From: Pinguiococcus pyrenoidosus
Taxonomy: Eukaryota > Sar > Pinguiophyceae > Pinguiochrysidales > Pinguiochrysidaceae
Direction of reading: 5' to 3'
Assembly: GCA_019677205.1 (NCBI GenBank)
Contig: JAAMXY010000294.1
Span: 1 to 50,981, forward strand
Length of the DNA: 50,981 bases
This document shows, piece after piece, positions 1-11,169 of the stretch (position 1 is the first letter of the stretch; each line of letters opens with the position of its first letter). Position numbers and translations under genes: made by a program. The notes beneath the pieces were generated by a model, which was not told the DNA's origin, did not search any database, and saw only the letters and a program-made list of their open reading frames with translations.

Positions 1-674
1 CAGCAACGCGCGTCGAGGGGCTAGGTGGGGTGCAAGTACGTGGCGGACGGCCTGGCCCAGGCCAGGCAGCTGGCGGCACAGCCTCAGCAAGGCCCGGTGT
101 TGCAACATGCTGCTTCCCAGCAATGCTCTGACCGGCGACGCAACTGGCGGCGGGGGGGGGCGAGCTTGTGGCGTGATCCCGAGAGACAGCGGCGTAACCA
201 GCTGACGTCGGGAGTCGTTGTTCACGTCACTCGCTTGCGGTGCTATGCAGTGGTGGAAATAAGGAGGAGACCGGAGGACTGGGCGAGAATAGGAGCGATA
301 CTGAAGTACGTACTGGCCACGTGAATCAATCGAAGGGCAATCGGAGCCAACGGTGGCCAATCAGCCGGCGGGGGCCGTCGAAGGCGAAGCTCGTGTCGCG
401 TTCTGATTGATTGACGCGGCATGCGACACGGGACGGCGCGGCGCGACACGAGGCGAAGCCGCGCAATCTTCCACAGTACATGCAGCTATGACCGAGTCGC
501 GGGCTTCCCCCTATTTCAAACTATTCTTCCATCGCAGCTCCAATCACTTTTCCTTGGCGAAATCTGTGGCGGTTGCTTTTTGGGTTTCCGCCCAAAAGGC
601 CCCGAAACTTCGGCTGCGTTTAGGGTCTTCAACGACGCGTTTTGGCGCGCTTTTTGGCGGTTTTGATTTCAAAG
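1..674. other. Left flank, no gene recognised
   Basis: No open frame here resembles a protein family, and none extends convincingly off the left edge. The stretch holds a CCAAT box at 357-361 and a T-rich run at about 640-665 just before the ATG at 675. It is best read as the promoter and 5' UTR region of the ABC1-like kinase gene. Confidence 0.5.
357..361 (+). promoter_or_regulatory. CCAAT box upstream of the ABC1-like kinase
   Basis: The sequence GGCCAATCAG lies about 310 bp before the ATG at 675. The same GGCCAATCA or TGATTGGC context recurs near 23375 and 50726, upstream of other genes. A role in NF-Y type binding is inference. Confidence 0.3.
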
Positions 675-3469
675 ATGTGGCGTCGCCTTCTGTTCTGCTG
701 CTTGTGCCTCTCCGTGCTCATTCACCTGCGCGGCGTGCCGGAAGCGGCGGCATCCGAGCAGCAGCAGCTGGCGGACGGCTCCGATGAAGTGGAGTTCGAG
801 CAGAGTGGAGCCAGCGCGCTGGAGTTGAGTGCGCGCTTCATCTCTCTCTCGCTGCTCTTCACGCCCTGCGCGGCGCTCGCGCCCATCGCGTTTCTGTCCA
901 GCGGCGTGCGAAATGGGTACGCACGCAGCAAGGCTCCCAGAAGCGGAAGCCGAAGGCGGCGAAGTGCGAGAAGAAGAACCCCAAGCGGCGGCAAAGATAG
1001 ATATCCGCAGCCTGCGGCGCCTGTGAGCTTGACTCAAAGGGTGGTGCACTGAGTTTCGAATCGATTACGCGACGAAGCGCGTGGAATTCCTGATGCGAAT
1101 CGCCGTCGGAGCGGCGCCGAAGCGCTCGCGAGTTGCACCGAAGGCACCTGAAGGCTGATTGAATCTTCGTCGTAGCGTGCAAGGCGAGCCTGCAGGTCGC
1201 GAGGGTTTGTTCCAATGGGGTTCCAAGCAATGTAGCTGAGCATCTTGGAGAAGAAGAGCTCGCCTTGAGCGCCTTGGGGGAGGCGGCTGACCGTCACCAT
1301 GTTGCCGCAGGCTGTGGTTCCCCCTCCTCACCTCCACGCTTGCACGCTGTGGACCGGCGTTCATCAAGTGGGGCCAGTGGGCTGCAACCAGGTCTGCAGC
1401 ATCATCTGCGGTTCGCTGAATTGAAGAATCGCCGGGGCTAAGCTGAGCGCCTCGCGTCAGGCCTGATATGTTTCCCGAAGGGCTCTGCGACTCCTTGGAG
1501 ACCCTGCAAAGCAGGGCTCCGACGCATAGCTATGCGTTCAGTCGCAAGCAAGTGGAGGCGGCTCTGGAGATGCCGCTGGAGGATGCGTTCGAGAGGTTCG
1601 AAGAGACGCCGGTCGCGTCCGGCTCCATTGCACAGGTAGGCCGCGCCTAGGCCGCGATGCCGAGGTAGCAAAGACCAAGGATTTGGTGGCTTTGTCTTAG
1701 GTCCACCGAGCTGTGTTGCGGCGGAAGAAGCATCAGACGACGCAGGGCGGATCCACCATGGCCTCCCTCCCCCAAGGGCTGAGCTCTGGACTCTTGTCCG
1801 CCGGTGGTGGGGACGCGGGCTCCCGGATGAACGGGGGCGACGGGCAACTCGTGGCAGTGAAAGTGCGGCATCCGGGAGTGGCGAAGCGCATGCGCATTGA
1901 CTTTGCCCTGATGAAGGTGGTCGGGCAGGTGAGCACCGCCTTGTGGCCCACGCGGATTCGCTTTCCTGCGTCCTTAACCCAGTACTACGCTACGAGCAGA
2001 TTGTCGACAGTCTACCTGGGCTGGGATGGACACAACTGGGATCCTCCTTGGAGCAGTTCGGCCACACCTTGGGGTAAGCCAGGATCTGCACCCAGAGCCT
2101 CGATCGCATCAACGATCTAACCCTCATGCGTGGAAAGTGGCCAAACACGCTTGGACGTCGAGGGATACCACCTAAACATCTTCAATCGGAATTTCAACAC
2201 ATGGAGGTGAAGTGTGAACCGAAGAGAAACGAAGAGAAAAGGCAATCGCGCCTGACTAAACCAATGCTCCTCCCTCACCCCCCCCCAAAAAAATATATAA
2301 ATAAAACACACACACACTCACACGCTAGGCCGTCGGTCGGCTTCCCGACGCCAGTCTTCCAGACGAAGACCGTGCTGGTGGAGTCCTGGGAGCCGGGCGT
2401 CCTCATCAGCGAGTACATCGAGCGACTGAAGGCCATCCCTGCGGAGCGCTTTCACTCCGTGGTCAACGTGTCCGCGATTCAGCCGTCGGACGCGTCCACG
2501 GTGGGCCCGATACAGACGCTGGCGAACTGGATCTGGAAGGGGACGTGGTTTGGCATGTACACGGGGAATGCCAGCCCGCCCAAGAGCAAGAAGGAGAGAG
2601 AGCTGGAGGCGCTGCTAAGGTACCCGAGCGTCCCGCATTTTATCCTCCAGCGGGGGGAGGACATCTACCTCAAAATGCTGCTCCGTGACAACCTCATGCA
2701 CGCGGACCTGCATCCGGGCAACATCTTGGTGTCCATTTCCGAAACGCGAGCGGAGCGGGGGTCCGCCCATCGCGCCCCGGACGTGCAGGCCGGGCGCTTC
2801 GGCCTTCGGGCCAGCTTAATTCTTGTCGACGCGGGCATGGTCGCTAAGCTGAACCGGATCGAGCAGGACAATTTCATCGGGATGCTTTCGGCCCTCGGCG
2901 ACGCAGACGGATTCCGCGCGGCGGTCTCCCTGTTGCACATGTCCTCCACGGGGCAGCCAGGCTGCAATACGGTTGAGAAACAGGAGGCGTTCGTGCTGGA
3001 CGTCATGGACTACTTCAAGGAGCACTGCCAGGGATACGGCACGGGCGTCGACGTGGGAGACGTCCTGCGGGGCATTCTCGGTCTCCTACGGAAGCACGGA
3101 GTGCGGATCGACACCAACTACGCCACGTTGACGATGAACGTGCTGTGCATTGAGAGCCTGGCGGACAAGTTGGAACCCCAGTACAACGTCTTGGACGGCG
3201 CCAAGGTGCTCCTCAGGTCCTATTCGCAGCTGTGCCTCGGGGAGGGGCATTCCGGCGTGCGCACGGCGAAGCAGGCGAGAAGGCGCTTGCGGCGCATCGG
3301 CCTCGTATCGGAGGAACGAGTTCGACGCGGACTTTTGTCCAAGTTGCGCATCCTTGCTGGGCGCATGCTCTTCTCCGCCGCCTTCCCCGTGGCACAAGTC
3401 GTGCGGCAGCTAGCGGACAACAGGTACTTCTACAACATGCGGCGCGAGAGGTATCTGCGGGCAAAGTAG
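675..3469 (+). CDS. ABC1/UbiB-family atypical kinase (ADCK2-like)
   Basis: Seven exons: 675-916, 1311-1391, 1461-1635, 1701-1928, 2000-2073, 2138-2206, 2329-3469, giving 669 residues. The family hallmarks appear in order: GPAFIKWGQWAATRPD with the KxGQ motif (residues about 93-108), ASGSIAQVHRA (the alanine-rich loop position), VAVKVRHPG, HADLHPGN (catalytic loop) and LVDAGM (DFG equivalent). ABC1 proteins are atypical kinase/ATPases that support quinone biosynthesis and lipid homeostasis in mitochondria or plastids. The LEQFG and NRNF motifs favour the ADCK2 branch. The N-terminus (MWRRLLFCCLCLSVLIHL, then AAAS) looks like a secretory signal peptide rather than an arginine-rich presequence, so the destination is open. 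The first intron (917-1310, 394 bp) is long for this window and could hide a further exon. The intron at 2207-2328 contains a short CA run before its acceptor. The gene converges on the MYB gene at 3869. Confidence 0.9.
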
Positions 3470-3868
3470 AATCCACCGTAGCGACGAAAAGTTTTGAATG
3501 TAACCACCGAGCTCCGCACACATTCAACCCCTGCAAATGCACGTCTACGTCCTGTCTAATCACTCCATGGGTGGGACATAGCCCCAGCGAACTAGCCATC
3601 GTGCTGGGCCGTCTCCCCTTGCTGAGCACGCAAGAAGATTACCAACTGAGGTTCATGCGTATCCTCCAAACCTAATCCCCGACGCGTCTATCCATCCGTG
3701 CGTACATAGATAGGAGTGCCGTTCGATCCTCTCAAAGGGCTTCCTATCGTGGGCGTCGGAATCAAAGCTGGCGACCCAGCAGCCTTGTCAGACGCGAACG
3801 ACAAAGTCAGAAGCGGAGGGGGAAGCAGCCTTACCTGCGAATCACTTCCAAAGCGGCCACAGCTGAGC
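3470..3868. other. Intergenic between convergent genes
   Basis: About 400 bp between the stop of the ABC1-like kinase and the stop of the minus-strand MYB gene. It should hold both 3' UTRs. No structured terminator or further gene is visible. Confidence 0.5.
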
Positions 3869-6515
3869 TCACTTGAACGCGTCTGCACAACATTGAAGAT
3901 GAACGGTCAGGCTGATGCCAGACTCGTGACAGGGCGGCAGGGGCCTACCCAAGGAGTTCTCGCTCTCGGCGACGAGTGCGAGTGCGTCTAATCCTGGCGA
4001 TCTTTCCTTCCCTACGAGCCGCCAGAGAACCAGTCAGAATCCACACGAAGACAAACCGAGCATGCCGGGGCTCGTACCTTTTCTGCGCTTCTTCGACGCC
4101 GGCGTCTTGGCCTGCTGACTGTCATCCTCCGGACCGAACGATATGAGATCCGGATAGAAGTCCTAAAGTGCATCGTCAGGATTCGCTGCAGCATGAGGCT
4201 CGCACGGCACGATAGCAAGAAAGACGGACCTTCGCGTGAGGAGAAAGGGGGCTATCACTAGTGAAGTCCAGCGGCATGAGAGTTGCTCTTGGCGGTGTTA
4301 AGATATTCATGGACGTGGCCAAAGACCTGCAGATGCGGGAAAGCGTGCGTACAAAGGACAGGTCAGAGAAGGTTCTGGAGCCGCGTCAGCTCCGTGCAGA
4401 CGGACCTCCCGGATCTGTCTTGCGACGCGTCATTGATGAAGTGCCCGTCAAGCTCCTGCGTGGTGTCCGCATCGAGCTTGAGCTCAGACAGCGGAGATCG
4501 GGCCTGGCGGATACTGAACATGGGGGACTGGTCCGCTGAGGCATCCTCTACGGAAGCGACGAAGACAACAGAAGACTATCAGAGCGAAGCTTTTGGGCCC
4601 GGCGTGAGGCGGACTGAGTCGTACCGAAGGTTGTGTTGCCCTCGAGCGCAGAGCTGGATTCTTGAGTGTAGCTGCGGCAAATCGTTTGGCTCTGCGTTCG
4701 CTTTGATTAGCATGACGTTGCGATCGGCGGCATCAGCGAGATCTGTCGAAGCGTACCCGTCTGCTCACGTCGTTGTAGTACGGAGAGTTCTGCTTGAGCG
4801 CCGGACTTGGGAACGCCTCACCAAGATTCACCCCTTTCGTGAGGAGAAGAAAGGCTCAGAACAAGGCTCTCGCTATGCGTCATGAAGCAGACGACATGCG
4901 TACCTTCCGGGGAGAGGAACTCGGTCTGGATGGGGCTCAGCTCTTCGCCGCTGGGCAGTCTTCGCTTCGTGCCGATGGTCTGCATCCATCAAGACAGGTG
5001 GGATCCTTAGTGGCTTGCCCGAGCCGTAGGCGAAGCGATCCTGAGTGTCGCCGTACCTGATTGGGCGTGATCTGTGTCCTTCCCGGGGTGAAGCGCATGT
5101 GAAACGGAGACGATGCCGCAACGCTGGGGAATGCACGGTCAGCTCCGGACCTCGCGGAGGGCGACGCGGGGCGATGGCCGACATACCCAGGAAAGTCAGT
5201 GGCAGGCGAGTTCCACGCGAAGAGATCCGAGCTGTTGTGAGGGAAGCCCTCCGAACTACTCTGAGTCTCCCGCAGGTGGGACGGGAAAGATCCGCGAAGA
5301 GGTGTGCCAATCCTCAGGCTCTGCTGCAGGTCGAGAATCTCCTTTGCGGCGACAGAGAACGCCGAGTCCTCCTGACTCTCCATCTCCTGGATCATAGCCT
5401 CTTGGTCCTCCCTTTTCGGGTGCTTGCCGACGGGCTGCTGACGAGAAAAGTCCTTGAAGGCGAAAGGCGGCGCGAGTTCTGCGGAAGCTCCCTCGAACAG
5501 CTCTCTGGGTGGCATGGACGCAGCAGCGTCCGCACCCCAGGGAAGCCGCCGCTGCTTCCGATCCTGCCGATCCTGCGCACACGAGCGAGGAAATGAGGAA
5601 AGGCGCCCACTTCCCCTCGTTTGCCCTCCGCTGCCGACCTGCACAGGGAGAGCCTCTTCCTTGACGGTGGGCGATGTCGAGAAGGAAGCTTGCATGGCGG
5701 CCGTCGTTTCCTCCCGCTCCTTTTGAGAGAAGAAAGGCCCGCCAGGATCTTTTGAGATGGGCTCGCGACAGCCACATATTGCAACACAGCGACATACCTT
5801 GCGCAGCTCTGCCTTGCTCTTGTGGACCTTTAGAGGCACCGACGGTGTTGGCTCCCCGTCGCTCGGATCCTCGTTCATCTCGGAAATGACGGGGCTCAGC
5901 GGGCTGCACTTGTCGTCGCGTGCCTCGCCGGAGTTCTTCTTCCGAACGCGTGGTCGACGTCCCGCTTCTCCTTCGCGGTTGCGCCGGCGGTCGCTGATGC
6001 CGCGAACGCACTGCAGCACTAGAAGTTCGTGGGGACATGGAAAGGGTTAGGCAGGGGCTCTCCCGCCAGGAACACAAGACCAACGAGTACCTACCTTCCT
6101 CGAAGACGTCGGTGAAGTCGAAGCGATCCTTTCCTCTCACGTGTCTCTTGGCCTCTTCCTCGCCGAACTTGTCCACGAAGAACTTTTGGATCTGCGCACA
6201 TCATCGACTTGGCAAGTCAGAGCGGAACGACGTGGATCATCACAGCCGAGACGTGGGCGAAGGTTGGGAGTCACCTTCCGCTTCATCGAGCTGTTCCAGT
6301 GATTCTTGATTGCATTGTCTGTCCGCCCGGGCAGTAGCTTGGCGATTTGGGCCCACTGGCAAGGATCGCAAGATGGTGAGTTCGAGAGCTCCTTCGTGCA
6401 GCGCCGCCAGCAACCTCCGCGTCGTCACCTGATGTCCCAGTCGCTGGTGGGCATCCAAGATGATGCGGTCCTCGTCCTGCGAGGCAGGTCACGTTAGCAA
6501 CGGCAACGGCAACGA

Positions 6516-6549
<34 letters not shown>

Positions 6550-7507
6550 TGCGCCCGCCGCAGAACCCGTCGCTCGCTTCCCAAGCAGGCTGCTTACCTC
6601 TGTCCACGGCCCTTTGCGGATGTCCGGATTCAGGTGGTTGTGCCACCGCTCTCGACACTTTTTCGCAGGAGGCAGCTTTTCGTTAGAGCTCTGCTCTTGG
6701 GAGGCCACCCTTCCTTCCGACGCTACTGCACCTGCTTCCCAATCCTCCCCGGCAAATGGTCTGCGATGTACGTCCACTTCTTGGCACCATACTCTTGGAC
6801 CTACGGTTGGGAGCAGGTAAGTTTAGGATAGGCCGCGGCTGCATCGCCCACGCCAGGGAACGCACCAACTTGATGACCATCTCGTCCTCCTCTTTCGTCC
6901 ATGGTCCCTTGGTGAGGTCGGGGTTGAGCACCTGCGGGCATCGGAGAGCTTGTGAGCACGCGAAATTGAAAGTCCCCCATTCAAACCGGCGAGGCTTCGC
7001 CAAAAGCGCGCCGCCTACCTTCTGCCAGCGGTGCAGACACTGTACATCAGAGCGGCCGTCGATCATGTTCGCGATTTCCTTCCAGGTCTTGCCAGGGTTC
7101 TTCGTGACGGCCTCGCGCAGCGCCTCGTCCTCATCGCTGGTGGACGGCCGGTGAGGGAAACGGGCCCAACCACCCTCTCTTCAGTGTCCTCCGCGACCTA
7201 CCTGGTCCAGCGTCCCTTGTTGGACTTCTTCGAAGGTCTCTGCGGCTGCATCGCTGCCGCAGCGGCGACTGTGATCGGCATCGGCAGGAAGCCATTGAGC
7301 TGAAGAGACCCGGCGGTCATCACCGCTCCGAGCGGATTCGCCGTGACCGCCGCCAGCAGCTGCGCACACCATTCAAAAAGGGCCCCCGTTAGAGCACAGG
7401 TGTCGTCTCGCGTCCACTCTGGAGGCAGGTCGGGCGCGGAAAGTGCTCCTCGGGCGCCGTACCTTGGACGCGTCCGCCGTGGGAAAGCTTGGTCGGCCTT
7501 TCTGCAT
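3869..7507 (-). CDS. R1R2R3-MYB transcription factor, intron-rich copy
   Basis: Exons in transcript order: 7463-7507, 7202-7359, 7019-7136, 6866-6931, 6732-6800, 6598-6657, 6429-6476, 6275-6355, 6095-6191, 5798-6018, 5057-5719, 4904-4979, 4757-4833, 4625-4691, 4406-4547, 4230-4326, 4078-4162, 3949-4011, 3869-3882. This gives 748 residues, or 726 if 5573-5638 is spliced out (pyrimidine-rich 3' end, 66 bp, in frame). Three MYB repeats lie at about residues 61-215, each with all three tryptophans: [38 protein letters not shown] and GPWTEDED/HQWAQIA/HWNS. Repeats are split at conserved places over seven small exons. The long tail carries several SP sites and a basic patch KKRRK near the C-terminus (likely nuclear localisation). 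Animal c-MYB and plant MYB3R members of this class drive cell-cycle genes; that role here is inference. It is divergent from a second MYB gene at 8896. Confidence 0.9.
6499..6549. repeat. Hexamer microsatellite (AACGGC)n in a MYB intron
   Basis: About eight near-perfect copies of AACGGC, with one AACGAC variant, lie inside the intron 6477-6597 that interrupts MYB repeat 3. That intron is about 50 bp longer than its neighbours, roughly the length of the array. Confidence 0.85.
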
Positions 7508-8895
7508 GCCTTGAAGTCCGTAGAAAGCCACAGTTGTCACGCGCAGAGAGCACCTTCAAGCTCTCTGGAGAAATGAGGACGAATTGGAGGGCTTTGGGGG
7601 CAAGCGCGCGGCGGTGCGCGTCCTGTGGCGCCGGAACTGATATGGTTCTCACTTCAAAAGGGTTCAAATGGATTTGGCGGGCCGCCATTCCGTCAGCTGA
7701 TAGTAGTCGTGCGGGAGCAAAGTGATAAACCTAAATTTAAAATTTTACTGTACACCGCACCTGAAAGCCTTGGAGTCACGTGGTTTCGATAGGGCCGTTT
7801 CCGGACGAGTTGAGTCGAGTCGAGTAGGAAGTACCTCCGGTGCGGTACTCACGTTACGTTGTCATTTTGATTGAAAGGGGGCTTTTTCTCCTGGTTGCGA
7901 GCAAGGCGGAGGATTGGAATGCGTGCCGCCGCCGCCGCCGCTTCTCAGGCTCGATTTGCCTACGGAGCAACTAAGGCTGGCTTCAAGACGGCACGCGCGA
8001 AGCCACGCAACAAGCAAGTGGCTGGCCCGTCTAGTGTGCAACTCGGGCCGGCCTTTGAGGTCGTTGTGTTGTGTAGCTTTGATACACGACCAGTAACGAA
8101 CTTGAAAGCCGAATTGAACACTAGACGCCGCTGCGTGCGTCTTTGCTTATGCTCAGGCCAAGAGCGAAGGCAGGCAGCCCGCAAGCAAGACTGTCGGGCC
8201 TTGCGTTACTATAGGATCACGTCGACGCAAGGGATCGCCATCCTTGCAGCATTCTGTGGCTTTCTTGTGAGGGGAGGCGAGGCGTTTGAACGGTGCCGGT
8301 AGACATCAGACACCAAAACCAGACATCCGCCGGTGCTGGACGAGAGACTTCGACTTCACGCAAAATTCTGCAAGCTTGAATTGAAATCCAATCCAGAATC
8401 CCTTTTCCTGTGACGTTGAGCGCGTCGTGAAAGGGTAGAAAGCGCTGAGACGATCTGGATTCGCTGAATTCGTTCGTCCGCACATTTTCTGGTAGATTCA
8501 TTGGCTAGGAGTCGAGTTGACGAGACATTTTGAGCATTCTTCAACCAATGAAGTTCAACTGAGTGGGCAACTCTGAGAATCTTTTTCACATTTTCCATAG
8601 GATCACGGTCTTTGACAAGATCACTGTGCTAGATCAAATCATTTCATGGCTATTTTCCAAATATCCTCTATATAAAGATATTGATTATGCTATGATTATA
8701 TTAAATATTAAAACTATTCTATAAACATTTTTTCCGTAGGTTCCACCTCTGAAATCGGCCTGGTTTGTGCCGTTGTCTGTTCTCTCTCTCGCAGCCTCTC
8801 TTTGCCAGCCCGCGCTTGCAAGTCCGCGCGTCGTCGAAGTGGGAACGAATCGTCTCCGCAGATTCGCTCCGCTTCCCAGCCTCGCGCACGCTTCT
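7508..8895. other. Shared upstream region of two divergent MYB genes
   Basis: About 1.4 kb separates the ATGs of the two MYB genes. An open frame at 7871-8302 (+) has no family resemblance and compositionally looks like chance. An AT-rich patch lies at 8630-8730. A pyrimidine-rich CAG at about 8777-8794 could be a 5' UTR splice acceptor for the plus-strand gene. Confidence 0.5.
8669..8677 (+). promoter_or_regulatory. Candidate TATA box for the intronless MYB gene
   Basis: TATATAAAG sits in the AT-rich patch, 219 bp before the ATG at 8896. This is one of few TATA-like strings in the GC-rich background. Position and context are suggestive only. Confidence 0.3.
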
Positions 8896-11169
8896 ATGCT
8901 GCCGTCCGACGGCGCAAGGCCGGGCGTGCGACCGCCGCGCGCGCAGCCGAAGGCCTTGCCGCGCCCGAATGGCGCCGGAGCGCCACAAGCCAGCGCCAGC
9001 GCCAGTGCCGGCGCGCTCGCGCCCGCGGCCACGCCGCGCAAGTTGCGCCAGCTCAAGGCTATGCTTCCGGCGTCCTTCCTGAACATCCAGCTGGCGCAGG
9101 CGGCCGCGCTCAAGTCCATGCTGCCGCCGGCGCCGAACTCGGCGGGCGCCGGCTCCGTGGCCGCGCGGCCCGGGCCGGCGCTGCCCATGGCGCTGCCGAG
9201 GGCGCGAGCGCCGCTGGCCATCAAGCCGCAGCGCAGCGCGAGTGCGCCGGTGCACATGGCGATGAAGCTGGACCCGCAGCTCCACGCGCTTCGCAGCTCC
9301 ACGCTGGAAGCGTCGGCCAAGGCCGGCGCCAAGCAGCCGGGCGTGGACGGACAGGTCACCCCGGACTACAGCAAGATGAGCAAGCCCAAGAGGAGGTCGT
9401 CGCAGGGCAAGTGGAACGCCAAGGAGGACGAGAGGCTGCGGAGAGCGGTGGAGCTGCACCATGGGCGCAACTGGAAGCGCATCGCGGAGGAGATGGGTGG
9501 CGAGCGCACGGATGTGCAGTGTCTTCACCGCTGGCAGAAGGTGCTCCGGCCCGGTCTCGTCAAGGGATCGTGGACCAAGGAAGAGGACGACAAGGTGCTG
9601 GAGCTCGTCAAGATGTACGGCTGCAAGCGCTGGTCGTTCATCGCGTCCTTCCTGGAAGGCCGCCTGGGCAAGCAGTGTCGAGAGCGCTGGTACAACCACC
9701 TCAACCCCGCGATCAACAAGAAGGCGTGGACGCCCGAGGAGGACCAGATCATCATCCGCGAGCATCAGCGCCTGGGAAACAGCTGGGCGCAGATCGCCCG
9801 CTTCCTGCCCGGCAGGACCGACAACGCGATCAAGAACCGGTGGAACTCGACGCTGAGCAGGATCCTGAAGCACGGAGGATCGAAGAGCGGTAGCCCGGGC
9901 ACCAACAAGGCAAAGCCGGAGGATGGCAAGGATGAAGATGGGAAGATCAGCGCGGCGGAAGCCAGCGCCGGAGCGACGGCCGCCGCGGGAGGCATCGCGA
10001 TCCCGTATGAGGAGCACCGCGTGAGCGGTGCCGGTTCCGGTGGAGAGCTCCGCGCCAGCGCGTCGTCAGCCGTCAAAGGTGCCTCTAGCGCGGCGTCGTC
10101 TCCCGAGGGGGGGGCAGGCAAGCCCATCTCTGGGGAGCCAGCCCGGCTGGATGGCACCTACTCGGCGGCAAACGCCGCCGGCAGCTCCAGCAGCAGCCTC
10201 GTGTACGTACCCGGCGGCCCGGTGCGCGCGCCCCTCAGCCCCGGTATGACCATGTGCGAGAGGCATCCGCTGCGGTCTCCCAGCGAGCCGCCGTGCAACT
10301 GCTTGTCTCGCTTCGAGATCATGTCGCTGCAACCGGCTTCCGGCGTGGGCATCAGCATCAATAGGGCACCGACGCACGCGCGCGCCAGCTCTCTGATGAC
10401 GCACTCGGATCGATACGCTGCCCGAGCAGATGGAGAGGGAGCGACCAAGCTTGACCCCGGCACGCCGTCACGGGCGCACTCCATGCCGGTGAGATACAGC
10501 ACGCCGTCGTCGGATGCGGCCGACGCGCTGTCGCTGTCGGAGGTTCTGATGTCCAGATCGCCGTCGATACTTCGCCGAAGCAGCCGCAAGCGAGCCAGGG
10601 CGGCGCTGAGGTCGCAGCAGTCTACGGCCGACACCAAGCATCGGAAGTCGAGAAGCGACGGGGGTTCGCCCACCTCGCCGTCTGGACTGCTCCTCGCCGA
10701 AGAGAACGACGACCATAGACATGCTTTCAATCTGCTCTCGCCGCCCCGGCGGGAATCCCTCTCCGGGCGCCTGGCCGAGGCGGAGGCTGCGGACGATAGG
10801 TACACGTTTGCGGGGATTGGCGAGACGACTGACCGAGACGAGGAGGAGGATGAAGACGCGGAAGGCACCGCGCCGCTCGGACTCTCCCTTGAAGTTCCCG
10901 TTGGATTTGACTTGGGCTTCCGGTACGGCACTGCAACGGGGATGGACGGCAAGGGGTCCCAACGCAAGCCCATGTACATCAAGGCCGAGGCCACCCTGCG
11001 CAAGGGACAGTCCCGGGCTCTGAAGTTGCAGAAGGAGCGAGAAGTCGCTCATGATGGCGCGAAGGCTAGTGTACAGACAGCTGCCGAGCCCGTGACGGAC
11101 GGGGAGGAGATGCAGAGCGAGCTTCAGGCGGCGGCGGGCGCTCCCGTTCTCAGCCAGCAGTGGCCCTAA
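8896..11169 (+). CDS. R1R2R3-MYB transcription factor, intronless copy
   Basis: A single exon of 757 residues from ATG 8896. The frame is open upstream to about 8767 but without an ATG. Three MYB repeats lie at about residues 166-325: [57 protein letters not shown]. All nine tryptophans are present, unlike plant R2R3 proteins in which the first tryptophan of R3 is replaced. The region before the repeats is rich in Ala, Pro and Lys. The long tail is low in complexity (Ser, Ala, Gly) with a basic stretch [11 protein letters not shown] that may be a nuclear signal, then acidic EEEDEDAEG. The protein probably binds MYB sites in cell-cycle promoters (family inference). It is the head-to-head neighbour of the intron-rich MYB gene, but outside the repeats the two proteins show no visible similarity. 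Confidence 0.9.
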   Translation: MLPSDGARPGVRPPRAQPKALPRPNGAGAPQASASASAGALAPAATPRKLRQLKAMLPASFLNIQLAQAAALKSMLPPAPNSAGAGSVAARPGPALPMALPRARAPLAIKPQRSASAPVHMAMKLDPQLHALRSSTLEASAKAGAKQPGVDGQVTPDYSKMSKPKRRSSQGKWNAKEDERLRRAVELHHGRNWKRIAEEMGGERTDVQCLHRWQKVLRPGLVKGSWTKEEDDKVLELVKMYGCKRWSFIASFLEGRLGKQCRERWYNHLNPAINKKAWTPEEDQIIIREHQRLGNSWAQIARFLPGRTDNAIKNRWNSTLSRILKHGGSKSGSPGTNKAKPEDGKDEDGKISAAEASAGATAAAGGIAIPYEEHRVSGAGSGGELRASASSAVKGASSAASSPEGGAGKPISGEPARLDGTYSAANAAGSSSSSLVYVPGGPVRAPLSPGMTMCERHPLRSPSEPPCNCLSRFEIMSLQPASGVGISINRAPTHARASSLMTHSDRYAARADGEGATKLDPGTPSRAHSMPVRYSTPSSDAADALSLSEVLMSRSPSILRRSSRKRARAALRSQQSTADTKHRKSRSDGGSPTSPSGLLLAEENDDHRHAFNLLSPPRRESLSGRLAEAEAADDRYTFAGIGETTDRDEEEDEDAEGTAPLGLSLEVPVGFDLGFRYGTATGMDGKGSQRKPMYIKAEATLRKGQSRALKLQKEREVAHDGAKASVQTAAEPVTDGEEMQSELQAAAGAPVLSQQWP

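Noticed and set aside
6499-6549. Regular repeat considered as a CRISPR-like array
   Set aside because: Uninterrupted hexamers without unique spacers, inside an intron of a eukaryotic gene.
7640-7690. GGTTCAAAT string suggesting a tRNA T-loop
   Set aside because: Flanking sequence does not fold into T, anticodon or acceptor stems. The same applies to the similar string near 26625.
7871-8302. 143-codon frame between the two MYB genes
   Set aside because: No family resemblance, irregular composition, and it lies in a likely promoter region.
8767-8895. Upstream extension of the intronless MYB protein
   Set aside because: The frame begins only with GTG, and a nuclear eukaryotic gene is expected to start at ATG; 8896 is the first ATG. 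A 5' UTR intron acceptor is a better reading of the TC-rich CAG here.
8719-10017. 432-codon open frame antisense to the intronless MYB gene
   Set aside because: Shadow of a GC-rich coding exon; the sense frame holds intact MYB repeats.
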